Shown: positions 1 through 12,152 of the stretch, one piece after another
Numbering within the stretch: position 1 is the first letter of the stretch
Layout: each line of letters starts with the position of its first letter
DNA from: Puccinellia tenuiflora
Taxonomy: Eukaryota; Streptophyta; Magnoliopsida; Poales; Poaceae
NCBI GenBank assembly: GCA_012064385.1
Contig: QRDG01001910.1
Location: forward strand, 62,001 to 126,000
Direction: 5' to 3'
Length of the DNA: 64,000 bases
Translations under genes and position numbers: made by a program
The notes under the pieces: generated by a model
Seen by the model: the letters and a program-made list of their open reading frames with translations, nothing else
What the model was told of the DNA's origin: nothing
Databases searched by the model: none

Positions 1-55
1 GCCACAACTGACTCACGCAATTATAAAGGTAAACTCGCCTGGAAATTCACCTTCC

Positions 56-1075
56 TTGACGGGTCCTGAGTGTTTGTCAGAAGCCATCAGAGTCGAGTCC
101 TTCCCCAGCAACTTCAAAGAACCTCGCAAGGTTGGCAACTACGAGCCCAATATAGATTCGACTTCCTGGCTCAGCAGTTACAAGATGACAATGAGTATTC
201 GCAATGCAATGGGAAATTTGTGTGCAAAGTTTATGTATCTCATGATGGATGGAGTAGCCAAAGTTTGGATGAGGAACTTACCACCCAGGTCAATCAACTC
301 GTGGGAGTAGCTGAAGGCCTCTTTATTCAGAACATCCAGGGAACATGTCAAAAGTTAAGTACCATTGAGGACTTGGAGCGATGTGTTCAGAAGAAGGAAT
401 AATCCGCAAGGCATTGGATGAAACGAGTGTCGGAGATCATCAACTCCTCACAAGGACTCCCACCAATTTCTGTGTTGATGGCGATGGAGAGAAATTGCAC
501 CTTCAACCCACTAAGCTGGAAGCTGGGGCGTATGAAGGACAGTCTAAACCAGGGTATACCTATTTCCATTGGAGAGATCATGGCAGGGCTAACAAACACG
601 CTACCACGGACAAAACCAAGGACCGGGAAGAAGTTGGAAAAGACCAAGGTGGTATTAGTCAAAACCAGAACCAGAATCAAGCTCATGGAGGGACTAAGCG
701 GCCATATGGAGACGGCTCCAACTCCGGGAACAGGCGCAAAGACAACAACTCTCAGGGTTTCCAGGCGCGTAGGCCGACTGCTCAAGAAGTCTTACAAAGT
801 CCGTGTCCTCGCCATGTGAAAAACGGGAGGTGCGGACATACCCTGGAGCAATGTGTAGATCTGCAGCGCTAGAGAAACAACCCGGCAAACAATGGCAACA
901 ATGGAGGTGGAAACGGTGGATACAGAGGTAACAATGGAGGATCTGGCAACCATGGCGTAGGAGCCGGAAATAACCCAGGATCCAGTAATGGTGGAGGACA
1001 CCAGCAGGGAAGTCATGGAGGCTTTCAGCAGAACCCTAAGCAGCTTCATGATAGCTAGGGATAGTACTATGTAGC
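56..1075 (+). pseudogene. Degenerate gag of element 1
   Basis: Fragments in two or more frames resemble a gypsy gag capsid region. One is a stretch ending near 308 with the pattern LMMDGVAKVWMRNLPPRSIN, which is typical of the retrotransposon gag domain. A continuation in another frame runs from about 310 to 400. A hydrophilic Gln/Asn/Gly-rich tail follows (about 600-1060), with a CPRH...GHTLEQC zinc-knuckle-like motif near 808-855. Stops at about 308, 870 and 1056 and at least one frameshift break the reading frame. Gag would have formed the virus-like particle. The gag start lies before the window or is lost. Confidence 0.65.
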
Positions 1076-1148
1076 AACTCGGTCGCATCACCCGAGTCAA
1101 GGCAGTTATCATGTTTTCACCACCAGTACCTCCAAGCGAACAAGGAAG

Positions 1149-1718
1149 TTGAAAGTTCACGCTGTCAACGCCGTGAAGCCGGCAGTACCACAGTGGTTAA
1201 GATGGTCAGAGCAACCAATCACTTGGAGTCGGGTAGATCACACGCCAAGGATTGACGACTCGGGGCAGCTTGCCTTGGTGGTAGAACCACAAGTCAGAGG
1301 ATACACGCTAAACAAGGTGCTCATGGATGGTGGCAGTAGCATCAATATATTATACTATGACACATTTAAGCGGATGAAGTTGTAGGATAGGCAACTCATA
1401 CCCACTGAGACAGTTTTTCACGGTATAATACCAGGAAAGTCAGCGAAACCCATTGGTAAGATCTATCTGGAAGTTGCTTTCGGCACCTTTGAAATTTTTC
1501 GATCAGAAATTTTGCCTCTTGAAGTTTTGGACCTCCATAGCCCATACCATGCTCTTTTCGGACGACCTACATATTTCAAGTTCATGGCAAGTCCGTGTTA
1601 CATATATCTGAAGCTAAAGATGCCGGGACCAAAAGGAGTCATTACAGTCAATGGTAGTAAGCAGATGGCACTTGAGTGCGAGCAGGGAGATGCAGCTATG
1701 GCAGAGATAGCTAAATAA
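1149..1718 (+). pseudogene. Retropepsin-like protease region of element 1
   Basis: Two in-frame blocks (1149-1385 and 1512-1718, with a stop at 1383-1385) read as a retroviral-type aspartic protease. VLMDGGSSINILYYDTF near 1318-1368 carries the D-G/S-G-S active-site pattern of gypsy proteases, here as DGGSS. A later block contains LDLHSPYHALFGRP, which matches the C-terminal part of the Tat protease domain (the usual form has an A/Y-L-GRP end). The enzyme would process the gag-pol polyprotein. A spacer from 1719 to 1890 with more stops links it to the reverse transcriptase. Confidence 0.7.
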
Positions 1719-1896
1719 GAGCTCAAGTTCTATAAAGCACATGTGGACCCGGAAGACAATACAGTACTCAAGAAGCCGGCCACAGAGGAGAAAATGAAAT
1801 TCAAGTCAGCTCAGGATACAAAACAAGTTGATTTCTTCCCCGGTGAGTCCTCCAAGCAGTTCACCATCGGGGTACACCTCTGATAAATAGGAAAGC

Positions 1897-3686
1897 GTGC
1901 TCGTCGAGCTCATTCATGAGAATCGGGACGTCTTCGCATGGAAGCCATCTGACATGCTAGGTGTACCGAGAGAACTCGTCGAGCACTGCTTACATGTTAA
2001 CCCTAATGCAAGACCTGTAAAGCAAGGACTGCGCAAGTTTCATGATGATAGAAGGAAAGCTATTGGAGAAGAGGTGGCCCGGCTCCTTGCGTCCAATTTC
2101 ATCAAAGAAGCTTTCCATCCAGAGTGGGTGGCAAATCCAGTCCTGGTCCCAAATAAGACAGGAGAGTTGCGTATGTGCATTGACTTCACAGGATTGAACA
2201 AGGCATGTCCTAAAGATCCTTTTCCTCTGCCTCACATCGACCAGATCATCGATTCCATAGCGGGATCCGAGCTACTTTGTTTTTTGGATGCTTATTCGGG
2301 TTATCACCAAATCAGGCTTAAGAAGGACGATGAGTTGAAGACCTCTTTCATAACACCCTTTGGAGCATTTTGCTACATGACAATGCCCTTTGGACTTAAG
2401 AATGCAGGAGCAACATATCAGAGATGCATTCAGAATTGCTTTAAGGAGCAGATTGGAAGGAATGTTCACGCTTATGTGGACGATGTGGTCATCAAGTCGC
2501 AGAAGAGCGACTCCTTGATCGCCGACTTGACAGAAACCTTTGAGAACATGCGCAAATACAAGATTAAGCTCAATCCAGGCAAGTGTGTATTCGGAGTCCC
2601 AACAGGCAAACTCCTTGGCTTCATCGTTTCAGAGAGAGGTATCGAGGCAAATCAGAGAAAATCAAGGCTATCCACAACTTGCAGAAGCCGACTTGTTTAA
2701 AGGACGTCCAGAAACTCACAGGTTGTGTAGTAGCTTTGAGCAGATTCATCTCACAACTCGGGGAGAAGGCAGGTCCTCTCTACCGACTCCTTAATAAGTC
2801 GGACAAGTTCCTTTGGGACAAAGAAGCTGACAATGCATATGAAGAATTGAAGTAAACTTTGTCAACAACGCCAGTCCTTGCAACTCATACAGATAAGGAG
2901 CCCATGTTACTATATGTAGCTGCCAACAAGAGAGTTGTCAGCACAGTGGTGGTTGTGGAATGCAAGGAGGAAGGAAAGGAGTATCCATTACAACGTACTG
3001 TCAACTATGTTAGCGAGGTCCTTACTGACTCCAAGCAAAGGTATCCGCAGTGGCAGAAGTTAGTGTTTGGAGTCTTTTTAGCAAGTCGCAAGCTCAAGCA
3101 TTATTTTCAAGAGCACCCTATCAAGTTGGTGAGTTCAGCTCCGCTAGCAGATATTATCCGCAACAGAGATGCGACAGGACGAGTCACCAAGTGGGCAATT
3201 GTGTTAGGTCCTTACCATATCACGTATGAGCCACGCACGGCTATCAAGTCGCAAGCTTTGGTGGATTTTGTCAATGATTGGACTGACTTCGCATCTTCAC
3301 CAAACACACCCTGCTCTAAGCATTGCATGATGCACTTTGATGGATCCAGACAATTTGAAGGTTCAGGAGCCGGCGTTGTTCTAACTTCCACAAAAGGAGA
3401 TAAGTTAGCATATGTTCTTCAGCTACACTTTACTTGCACCAACAACATGGCAGAGTATGAGGCACTGTTACAATGACTCCGCATGGCTAAGGAGATGAAT
3501 ATCAAGCGCATCAGGAGCTTTGGGGACTCGGATATCATAGCACAACAAGTCTCAGGAACTTGGGACTCGAAGGATGCAAACATGGCAGCTTATAGGAGAG
3601 CAGTCGAGCATATCGCCGGGTTCTTCTCCGGCTATCAGGTGGAGCACATTGATCGACGAAAAAACGAGGCGGCTGATGCACTATAA
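1897..3686 (+). pseudogene. Reverse transcriptase, RNase H and second (archaeal-like) RNase H of element 1
   Basis: The RT (1897-2690) is well preserved. It has the LRMCIDFTGLNKACPKD block, FLDAYSGYHQI, the MPFGLKNAGATYQR block and the catalytic YVDD near 2473-2484. A frameshift near 2650 moves the thumb/connection region to another frame (2583-2855). A stop at 2853-2855 separates the Ty3-type RNase H, and a second RNase H begins near 3330 (MMHFDGS, then NNMAEYEALL, then FGDSD). Dual RNase H is a hallmark of the Tat lineage. Stops at 3474-3476 and 3684-3686 break it further. It would have copied element RNA into DNA. Confidence 0.85.
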
Positions 3687-5119
3687 ATGCTGGGATCTCG
3701 AAGGGAGAAAGTACTACCAAACATCTTCTTAGATGAGCTTCACCATCCATCAGTGAAGTTGCCTTCAAAGGAGGAACTTGCATTTCCAGACCCGAAGTCG
3801 GCCTTAGTGGCAGCAACGCACACAACTCCGGCTTGGACAGAGCCGTACTTGGCATATCTTTTACGGGGAGAGCTCCCGAGCGATGAAGTTAGAAAAAAGC
3901 AACTTATCAGGCGATGCAAGTCCTACACAGTAATTGATGGGGAGTTGTTCAAGAGAAGCACTGCTGGAGTCTATCAACGTTGCGTGTCCCCATAAGAAGG
4001 CCGGCAGATTCTGCAAGAGATTCACGCAGGGTACTATGGCCATCACGCATCGACAAGGTCATTAGTGTCAAAGGCTTTCAGGCACGGCTTCTTTTGGTTG
4101 ACGGCGCACTTGGATGCAGAGAACATAGTTCGGTTTGTGATGGTTGCCAGAGGTATGCCAGACAATATCGTGTGCCGGCTCACGAGCTGAAAACCATCCC
4201 AATAACTTGGTCGTTTGCAGTTTGGGGACTTGATATGGTGTGTCGTTTTTCAAAGTCGCCTTGCCAGAAGACTCATATGCTGGTCGCAGTTGACAAGTTT
4301 ACCAAGTGGGTTGAAGCTGAACCCGTAAGCCGAGTCGATGCGGCATAAGCTTTCAACTTCATCAAAAAGATAGCTACACGATTCGGATATCCACATAGCA
4401 TTATCACAGACAACGGAACTAACCTATCAGTCGGCGAGATGGCCAAGTTCTGTGGAGAAAACAACATCTGACTTGATCTAGCCTCGGTTGCGCACCCTGA
4501 GTCAAATGGACAGGTTGAACGTGCAAATTAGGAGTTACTTAGAGGGATCAAGCCCAGCTTACGAGTTCCCCTGTTACGAGCTACCGGGTGTTGGGTTGAG
4601 GAGTTACCAGCAGTACTCTGGAGCATACGGACAACTCCTAATAGATCCACCGGCTTCACGCCGTTCTTCATGGTCTATGGAGCAGAAGCAGTTCTGCCCA
4701 ACGATTTACTTCATGATTCACCACGAGTCGCCAATTATGTCGAGGCAGAGAACGAGCTCGCTCGCCAGGACTCGATGGATGCACTTGAAGAAGCAAGGGA
4801 GTTAGCCCTAGAGAGATCCGCAGTCTACCAGCAGGACTTGAGGCGATATCATGCTCGTAGAATCAAGAGCCGGACTTTCCAAGAGGGGGACTTAGTGCTT
4901 CGCCTAGTCCAAAATAAGAAAGGGATGAACAAGTTATCTTCACCATGGGAAGGACCGTTCGTCGTCAGCAAAAACTTGCACAATGGGTCGTATTATCTAA
5001 TGGATGTGCGGGAGCCGGCAAGTGAAAGCAAAGGAGCTGACACAGCTCATACATTGGACCCCTATGCAGAGGCAAAGAGGCCCTGGAACATAGCGCAATT
5101 GCGTCCTTATTATAGCTAA
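3687..5119 (+). pseudogene. Integrase of element 1
   Basis: A linker and N-terminal part (3687-3995, YQRCVSP then a stop) precede an integrase with a Cys pair (CDGCQRYA near 4135), the first catalytic Asp in AVWGLDMV (near 4216-4240), and the second in IITDNGT (near 4400-4420). The third catalytic region near 4495-4530 reads AHPESNGQVERAN, but it is interrupted by a stop at 4528-4530. A C-terminal part (4670-5119) contains FQEGDLVLRLV and WEGPFVV, the usual GPF/Y-type integrase tail. Frames change several times, so it is a pseudogene. No chromodomain is visible. Confidence 0.8.
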
Positions 5120-5679
5120 AAGTTCTAGTAAAGCAAAGCATGCAAGTTAGTAAAGAGCACACAGAACTCTACAGCATTGTAATATGATTATTGTGATCAA
5201 AGGGAGTAAAGCCGACTTCTTCACAGTATGAATTCTTTTGTCGAGACACTCAGCATGTGCGCTTTATTACATTTTGATCATGAGGTCCTTGGGGGCTTGT
5301 CTTTAAGAAAAAACTTCAAGCTTTAGACTCTTGGACCCGGCTTACAAGCCAACTTCTCCCTGATTTTAGCTGGTAAGATAGATGCCACCCGCGCAATTCG
5401 ACTAAAGACTACATGCATGACTTGTTTCGAACTCCTATGAAGCCTAAAAGGACTTAGGAGGATGCGTACTTGCCAGAGCGAGCTGTTAGAAAAAGTCATG
5501 TGGGGCCTACTTATTCATCAGTATAAAATCAGAAGGGTTATAAGAACCAAAGCAGCTCATATAAAACAGCATTAAACATATCTATCACATAAATCAAGTC
5601 ATCCAAAATCATAGCACCAAAAGAATAAAGTTTTACATCCCAAGAAGCCGGACAGACGGCATAAGTTATTATTACAGAC
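5120..5679. other. Spacer between integrase and antisense gene of element 1
   Basis: This is non-coding. It contains the phrase CTTGGGGGCTTG near 5290, a relative of the repeat phrase found in the introns at 6830-7230. It would hold the 3' UTR of the antisense gene. I see no promoter or RNA gene. Confidence 0.5.
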
Positions 5680-8600
5680 TCAGAAGTCATCCAAAGGGTG
5701 ATTTTTCTCAGCAGGAATGTTTTCTTCTTGCATAGGAGTCTTGCCAGAAGTTGGAGCATTGGCTGCAGCACCCTGGGAAGAGCTATGCAGGACAGATGAG
5801 TCCTTCACCACTCGAGCGGCTTCTTGAGGCTGGGAGTTGCCATCTTCCTCTGGACGGATTCTCGCAGGAGTCGGAGCAGCAGGGGTTGACAGCGACGGCC
5901 CAGCTGACGTGGATGCACCAGCATTCGCTTGAGAGGGACGCCCAAAGTCCGCAGCTGTAGGAGTAACCGGCGCTGTTCTCTTGTTGTTTGCATCGTAATG
6001 ACATACAAAGACGTCTGGATGCATTTTGGCAACTATCTCGCAGGCGAAGGGACGGACAGCCACCTCCTTAGCCTTGAACTCCTCCATGGTAAAAGGAGAG
6101 CCATCTTCATGCTCTGTCGGCTTTCCTAAAGTTAGCAGCGCCAGCTCCACAACGTTGGGGTAGTAGCTCCGGGCCAGAGCAAGGACTCGGATCGCTGCTC
6201 GCCGCAGGGACGACTGCTTCCATGCCAAGACGTTTCCAGGAGCCCGAGACAACTCCTTCACAAGCTAATCTGGTTTCAAAGGGCACTGGTCCTTAGGGTG
6301 CAAGTACCTCACAATCGCGCGAGCGCCTTCTTGGAGCCCATGACAGTAATCCAGGAGTTCATTCAATTGATGGTCGAGTGATAGGTTTAGTTTTGAAGAA
6401 GTCGGGCCTGGCAAAAGGAGATTGCAAGCAAGATTAGAGGATAGTGCTTCAAACAAAAACAGTCAAGCATGCACAGGACAAGAGGATGACACTTACCAAA
6501 TATGAACTGGGTCATTGCACTGATGCCCTTGCGGCAGCGCTCTAAGCCAGAGTTCAAGTCCTTGATGGCTTTTTCAGCGATCTTTTTATTCTGGGCAGCC
6601 TCCTTCTTCACCTCGTCCAACTCAGCACAAACAGTCACTAAGTCCTTCTCTAGTTGGCGGGAGAGTTCCTTCTAAGATTGGGCGGCTTTGGCGGAAGCAG
6701 CCGCCTCCTCCTCAAGATCTTTCATGTCTCTCTGCATTTTAGAGGCAATGCTTTGCAGAGAATAAAGTCAACAAGTTAGAGACTAGTTCAAAACGATAAC
6801 TCCAAGTCATCAAAATTAACAACTTGGCACTTAGGGGCTAAAGGGAGTTCTTTTTTAAGCTGCAAGTTAGTTCTAGAAAGTTCAGTTTTCAGCGAGTTCA
6901 GAGGAAGAGACCTATGAGTCCAAGGTGCTGTAAACAACAACTTAGCACTTGGGGGCTACAAGGGTTCAAATTTCAAATTTCACACAGTATGCTAATGGTA
7001 GCTCCGAGTTGTCGCAGGCTAACAACCCGGCGCTTGGGGCCTACTCAAGGATCAGATTTTACAATTGGTTGAAGTCAGTTGAATCTTAAAGTCTTCAGCT
7101 CCGAGTTGTTGCAAGCTAAAACAACTCTGCGCTTGGGGGCTACAGCATGAAGTTCAGTTTTATTAAAAGCAATTGAAGGTAAAGCACCTATCTTAGTCAC
7201 AAGTCACCTCAGATCAGGTGCTTGGGGGCTACTGAAATAGGGGAATATGAAATTACAGCAAGTAGAAGAGAAGACTTACAGTATGAATCACCTTGAGGGC
7301 TCCCAGAGAGGGGAGCTCCTCGGTTGGCGAATTTGACAACTTCTTCGTTGGCCTTGGAAGCTTCCTCCCAAGCTTCCATGAAAGACTTGTTGCCGTCGAG
7401 TTGAAGACGGCTGTAGTCCACCTCCGGCTTGGAGGACTTGGCCAAGTTTTCCTTGGTAACTTTAGGAGGAGCTGCCTTGGAGAGATTTGTCATGATGAAC
7501 TGAGAGGTGGCCTCAGGCTGAGGCTTCATGGCATAAGGGGTGATAACCCGAGTCACCAGCTTGGACTCGGGAACTGGAGGAGGAGATGCAGTAACGTGGA
7601 CTTCTGCAGAGACAGGGATTGAAGGAGCAGTCTTAGTGCTTGTGGAAGTAGAGGTTGTCGGTGGAGCCCCAGACTTGAGCGCCGAGGTGGCAGTGGTCAA
7701 GTCCCTGAACTTGGCAACCTTGGTGGAGGGGCGAGCTCTGATATTGAATACAAATAAAAGTTGGAGTTCAAATCATCCTCGGGCAAAGAAGTTAGAACAT
7801 GTCAAACAGAAAGACTTACCCAGCGTTAGTAGCAATGTCCGGAGATGCTTCAAAGTCAGTGGAAGCCATCTCGAAGTCGGACTTGTAGGAGTCCGAAGCA
7901 GTAGGACGAGAAGCAGAGGGGGACTTGCGCTTGTGAGGACTTGAAATCACAAGAGGGGCCTCAACAGGTCCATCGCTGCGCAGCTTCCTTTTCTTTGCAG
8001 CCTCTACGCCCTGCGTCAACTTGTTATCCTTAGTAACCTGACTTCGAGTTGAAGAAAGGCGAGAGAAAGGCACCTTTGAAACTCTGGTCCGATCCCTGTT
8101 CTTGGGGTTCTTGGGAGGAGTCGGAGCCAGGTCTTTGTCACTTGACGACTCCCAGAGGAAGTCGACGCAGCAGTGGGCGGGTCCGGATTGGAGGGACCCA
8201 TGCGAGTAACAACAGGAGCCTCAGGAGAGGACTCCTGCTTTTCTTCATCAACGCCATCATCTCCATCGGCTCCGGCTGTTTCTTCTTCAGCTCCCTCAGA
8301 GTTGGGAGTCGTCTTCCACCAGTCGTCATTCAACTGTGCAAAGTTCAGAAAGAGATAGTGAGATATAAAGGAGTTGAAGTAATACAAATACAAGTTGAGC
8401 TTACAAGTGGAATAAAACTTACCGCTAGTGGAGGGGTTGTAACACAAAAAGGCGAAAGACCAAAGTTCTCTTGGTCCTTTACCATCTTGCCAGTCAGCTT
8501 CTTCACCAAGCGGTTGATATTAGTTTGGCTGGCTTGTTTTTCAGCCATCTGGAGGTCGTCAGTAACCCGCCGGGAGTAGTCGACAATCAGCCGAGTCCTG

Positions 8601-9409
8601 GGGCTGAGAGGTTGGATCCTCCAGGTAGTCCAGCACAGCACCAGGTCCATACCGACCAGCCTGTGTGCCACGAGGGTGCGAAGTCGGCCCATCAAGGCTT
8701 CAACCTTGGGGCGACCTTCCTCCGAACACTTCGCCCTCATGACGGGAGTTGCTTCCAGGCGATCCGGGGAGAAATTGGGGAGACGAGCCTCGTCCTCAGG
8801 GGACGTGTCCTTGCAATAGAAGTAGGATTTTTGCCAGTCTTTGACATGGCTAGGGAAAATAGGTTTTGGAAAAGGAGAACCCTGACGTCGTTGCAGACCA
8901 ACAGCTCCATACTGAAGCAGAGGACCCCTAGAAGTCTCGGTTTGAAGATTGCAGTAAAAGAGTTCAAGCCAGAGATCTAAGTCTGGCTTGACTTGGACAT
9001 AATCTTCCCAAAGAGTAAAGAAGTTGGAAAGGTTGAGAATAGAATTGGGGGCTAAGTCATGGATATGGAGTTTATAGTGAGCAAGAAGCTGGCGGAAGAA
9101 CAAGTTACCCGGAGGAGAGAAGCCGCGGAAGAGGTGCTCGCCGAAGATGACGATCTCCCCGGAAGCCAGAGTAGGTTTGGCCTCCGCGCCGGCAACACAC
9201 CACGCAATGCTAGAGGAGATGAGCCCGGTCTGCTCATATTCCTCGAGGATTTCATGGGACAGAATAGATCTGCCCTAATTAGCGGAGATGGTGCGCCGGG
9301 ATGCGGGCGTAGAGGAAGCAGCCGTAGCGACAGCGGCGGTGGCAAGTTCCACCGTGGTCTCGAGGGAGGCCTTACCGACCTTCTTCTTCTTGGCTAGATT
9401 GGGAGCCAT
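5680..9409 (-). pseudogene. Spliced antisense extra gene (aORF) of element 1, putative gypsy-type transposase/coiled-coil protein
   Basis: I read five exons on the minus strand: 9409-8423, 8333-7820, 7737-7280, about 6748-6497 and 6407-5680. Most junctions have clear GT-AG sites (for example GTAAGT after 8423, 7820 and 7280). Exon 1 starts MAPNLAKKKKVGK and contains the FFRQLLAHYKLHIHDLAPNS-type block of the family once called putative gypsy type transposon (Transposase_28). Later exons are Ser/Pro/Thr-rich and then coiled-coil-like (a Glu/Lys-rich block near 6500-6740). Breaks are an in-frame TAG at 9275-9277, a frameshift near 8150, a stop near 6670 and a TAA at about 6265. Such antisense genes are known in Tat elements, but their function is not established. 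Exon 4's upstream edge is approximate. Confidence 0.75.
6810..7235. repeat. Degenerate tandem repeat with CTTGGGGGCTAC phrase
   Basis: About five imperfect units of roughly 80-110 bp lie in the intron between 6748 and 7280 of the antisense gene. Each carries a phrase like AACTCGGCGCTTGGGGGCTAC (near 6828, 6943, 7027, 7125 and 7211). The unit edges are not exact. Confidence 0.65.
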
Positions 9410-10003
9410 GGTAGAGTGAGGAGAGAGATGCGTGTGTGCGTGCTGGTGGCCACGTGCGTACGAGAAAAGGCAGAGGATGAAGACGAAGTGGGAGCGGAGG
9501 GGACAAATGAGATCTGGTCCCCCCCACTTAAGTACTTGTAAGGGGATAAGATAAGCCCTAGAGGAAGAACGGCGCCGCCTGTCATGATAAAATTGCGAGA
9601 ATAGCGGAACGGTCGCGATAATCTCGCCAGTCAAAGATGCGGCGAACCCGAGGCATTGCGAAGACCATGGTCAACAGATGACACATGCGGAAATAAAGAT
9701 AATTCAGAAAGGCCGACTTGTTTCAAGGGCGAGTCCTTCAGGCTGTGAATAAAGAAGTCTACCCTCCTAGCCAAGTCGTAAAGAGCTACAGCCGCAAGGC
9801 CAACCAGAGAGTGGGGGTCGAGTGTGGTGGGCTCGAGTAATGGAGAGGGGCGACTCGTTTCATGAAGTTTGTTATTATATGCAGGAATTCATCTTGTAGC
9901 TAGCAGCAGGCGACATCCGAGTTGTTAACTTCAATGAAGAAGTCGGCGAAAAGGAGTTGGACGAATACGCCAAGACTACGCCCAAGATAAATTCGGGGGA
10001 TAC

Positions 10004-10547
10004 TGATGGGGGGATACTTTCCGGGTAGGCCCATGGATCCGAAAAGTGGACCTGCCAAGACCAAGAAGGCCCAAGCCAGGTTACACTTTAAGCAACATGG
10101 GCTGGACAAGGAGCAAGCCGGCCAGCCCATCACGAGTAAGCAGAAGGGAAAGGATACGACGAAGACTGGAGTCCCAATACAGCCCGGAGTACCTACTTGG
10201 AAGGCAAGGACCTAGAGTAGGACTCCGTGTTCATGTGTAAATCGGCATAACCTATAAGTCTAGGGACCCAGCCGCCTTTATAAGGAGGGCCCTGGACCTA
10301 AGATCGACAAGCAAGCGAAACCCTTACAAGTCCCATAGTCGCTGATGCTCGAGATAGCGAGATCGGAACTTTGTAATCGACATCAAGTCCAAGCAATAAA
10401 GAACAAGCAGTAAGTAGGTCTTTACCTCCATTGAGAGGGGCCGAACCTGGGTAAACTCCTTGTCCCTCGTTGAGATTTACTAGCTCATGTGTCCTAGTCG
10501 CCATGGCCCCACAACTCAGCTTCCCGGAGGAAGTACTTGTCATGACA
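10004..10547 (+). repeat. 3' LTR of element 1
   Basis: It begins TGATGGGGGGATAC just after a G-rich polypurine run. It has a TATA-like TTTATAAGG at 10276-10284 and an AATAAAG near 10395, as expected for an LTR promoter and polyadenylation region. The right end (…CATGACA, 10547) is a guess from the CA terminus, because the 5' LTR is outside the window and cannot be compared. Confidence 0.6.
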
Positions 10548-10590
10548 ACCCCACGACACGATTGGTGGTAATCGGCTGTGACTCAAATAA

Positions 10591-12152
10591 ATGGATCTCA
10601 ATGATGAGTGGCTACAAAAGTGTCTGGACAAATATTGGGCCGAGAGGAACAATATGTGCGAAGCAATTGAAGAGCCAGACGACATGGACAAATTGAGGCA
10701 AGGCTCTACATCGGCTGATCCGCTTGAGGAGGTAGACATTGGGGATGGCATTGTTCCCAGGCCGGCGTTTGTAAGCCGGAATTTAGAAGCCGATTATAAG
10801 TCTGGGTTAATCGCGCTAGTGAAGGAATACGTAGACTGCTTCGATTGGGAGTACCACGAGATGCCCGGGTTGAGCCGAGAACTTGTCGAGCATCGATTGC
10901 CCATAAAAGCCGGCTTCAGACCACATAAGCAACTAGCTCGCAAGATCAACCTGGCAATCTATGATCGGATCAAGGAGGAGATCTGCCAGCTCCTGAAAGC
11001 CAACTTCATCCGGCCTTGCAAGTATCTGGTCGAGAAGAAAGTATCCGGCAAGATCAGGGCGTGCATAGACTTCAGAGATTTAAATCGAGCTACGCCTAAA
11101 GATGAATATCCTATACCGATAGCCGACATGCTCATCAATGATGCCTCAGGGCACAAAGTCTTCAGCTTCTTAGGCGGTAACGCGGGGTATAATCAAATAT
11201 TTATGGCCGAATAAGACTCGTGTAAAACAACATTTCGCTGCCCCGGGTTCGTTGGTTTATTTGAGTGGACATTAATGACCTTTGGGTTGAAAATGCTAGT
11301 GCCACATATCAGAGAGCGATGAACCTAATATTTCATGATCTTCTTGGAGTCGTACTGAAAGTGTAGATTGATGACATGGTAGTTAAGTCGGACGGCGAGT
11401 TGAATCATTTGGCCGACTTGCGACTTGCCTTTGAAAGGATGAGGAAGTACGGGCTCAAGATGAATCTTTTGAAGTGTGCCTTTGGCGTGTCAGCTGGAAA
11501 GTTTCTCGGTTTTATCATACATGAAGCCGGCATAGAGATCGACCCGGCAAAGATTGAAGCCATCCAGAAAGTGTAGGCGCCGACTTGCAAAAAAGACATG
11601 CAGAAATTCCTAGGCAAGGTAAATTATTTGAGAAGATTTATTACTAACTTGTCTAGGAAAGTTGATGCATTTACACAGATCCTTCGGCTGAAGAATGACG
11701 ACGAGTTCGCCTGGGGGGCAAAACAGCAAGAGGCGTTCAACAGAATAAAAGCCTGTTTGTCCAAACCTCTAGTTCTAACGAAGCCGACTCGTGGTTTAAC
11801 GTTCCGACTCTATATTGCTGCCGAGGAGTATGTTATCGCATACCTAAGTCGGCATTTGTTGGATGCCGAGTCCAGGTATAGCTTTGTGGAAAGGTTGTGC
11901 CTGTCTCTTTATTTTGTCTGCACCAAATTGCGCCATTATCTTTTATCCTGCGAGTGCAAGGTTTTCAGTCAAACCGATGTTATCAAACACATGATACATA
12001 GGACAATTCTCAGTGGGCGAATCGGCAAATGGGCGTATGGATTGATTGAGTATTATTTAGCCTATGAACGTCTCAAATCTATGAATGGCCAGATTGTAGC
12101 CGACTTCATCGTTGAACATCGGATTGACTTGGAGCAAGGAGAGCCAAATTGA
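10591..12152 (+). pseudogene. Reverse transcriptase and RNase H of element 2
   Basis: The block 10591-11214 covers the RT fingers (IRACIDFRDLNRATPKDEY) and FSFLGGNAGYNQI, then stops. The palm then passes through frameshifts (11215-11370). The catalytic Y-I-D-D motif has lost its Tyr to a TAG stop at about 11364-11366, followed by IDDMVVKS. The thumb and Ty3 RNase H follow (11376-12152), with another stop near 11573. Compared with the family, about 20 residues seem deleted between FRLYIAAEEYVI and AYLSRHLLDAE near 11830-11845. The enzyme is dead on three counts. Confidence 0.8.

Larger units (their letters stand above)
1..10547 (+). mobile_element. Ty3/gypsy retrotransposon, Tat lineage (element 1, left part outside window)
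   Basis: The order gag, protease, reverse transcriptase, RNase H, a second archaeal-like RNase H, integrase, an antisense extra gene and then an LTR is the known layout of Tat-lineage (RIRE2/Grande-like) elements. The 5' LTR and the start of gag lie left of the window. The polyprotein is broken by many stops and several frameshifts (for example stops near 868, 1383, 1716, 2852, 3474, 3684, 3993 and 4347, and a frameshift near 2650), so the copy cannot make its own proteins. The right end is set by a purine-rich run at 9994-10000 followed by the LTR at 10004. Lineage assignment is inference from domain order and the second RNase H. Confidence 0.85.

Noticed and set aside
6810..7235. CRISPR-like array
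   Set aside because: Units are degenerate, lack regular spacers and lie in a plant retrotransposon intron.
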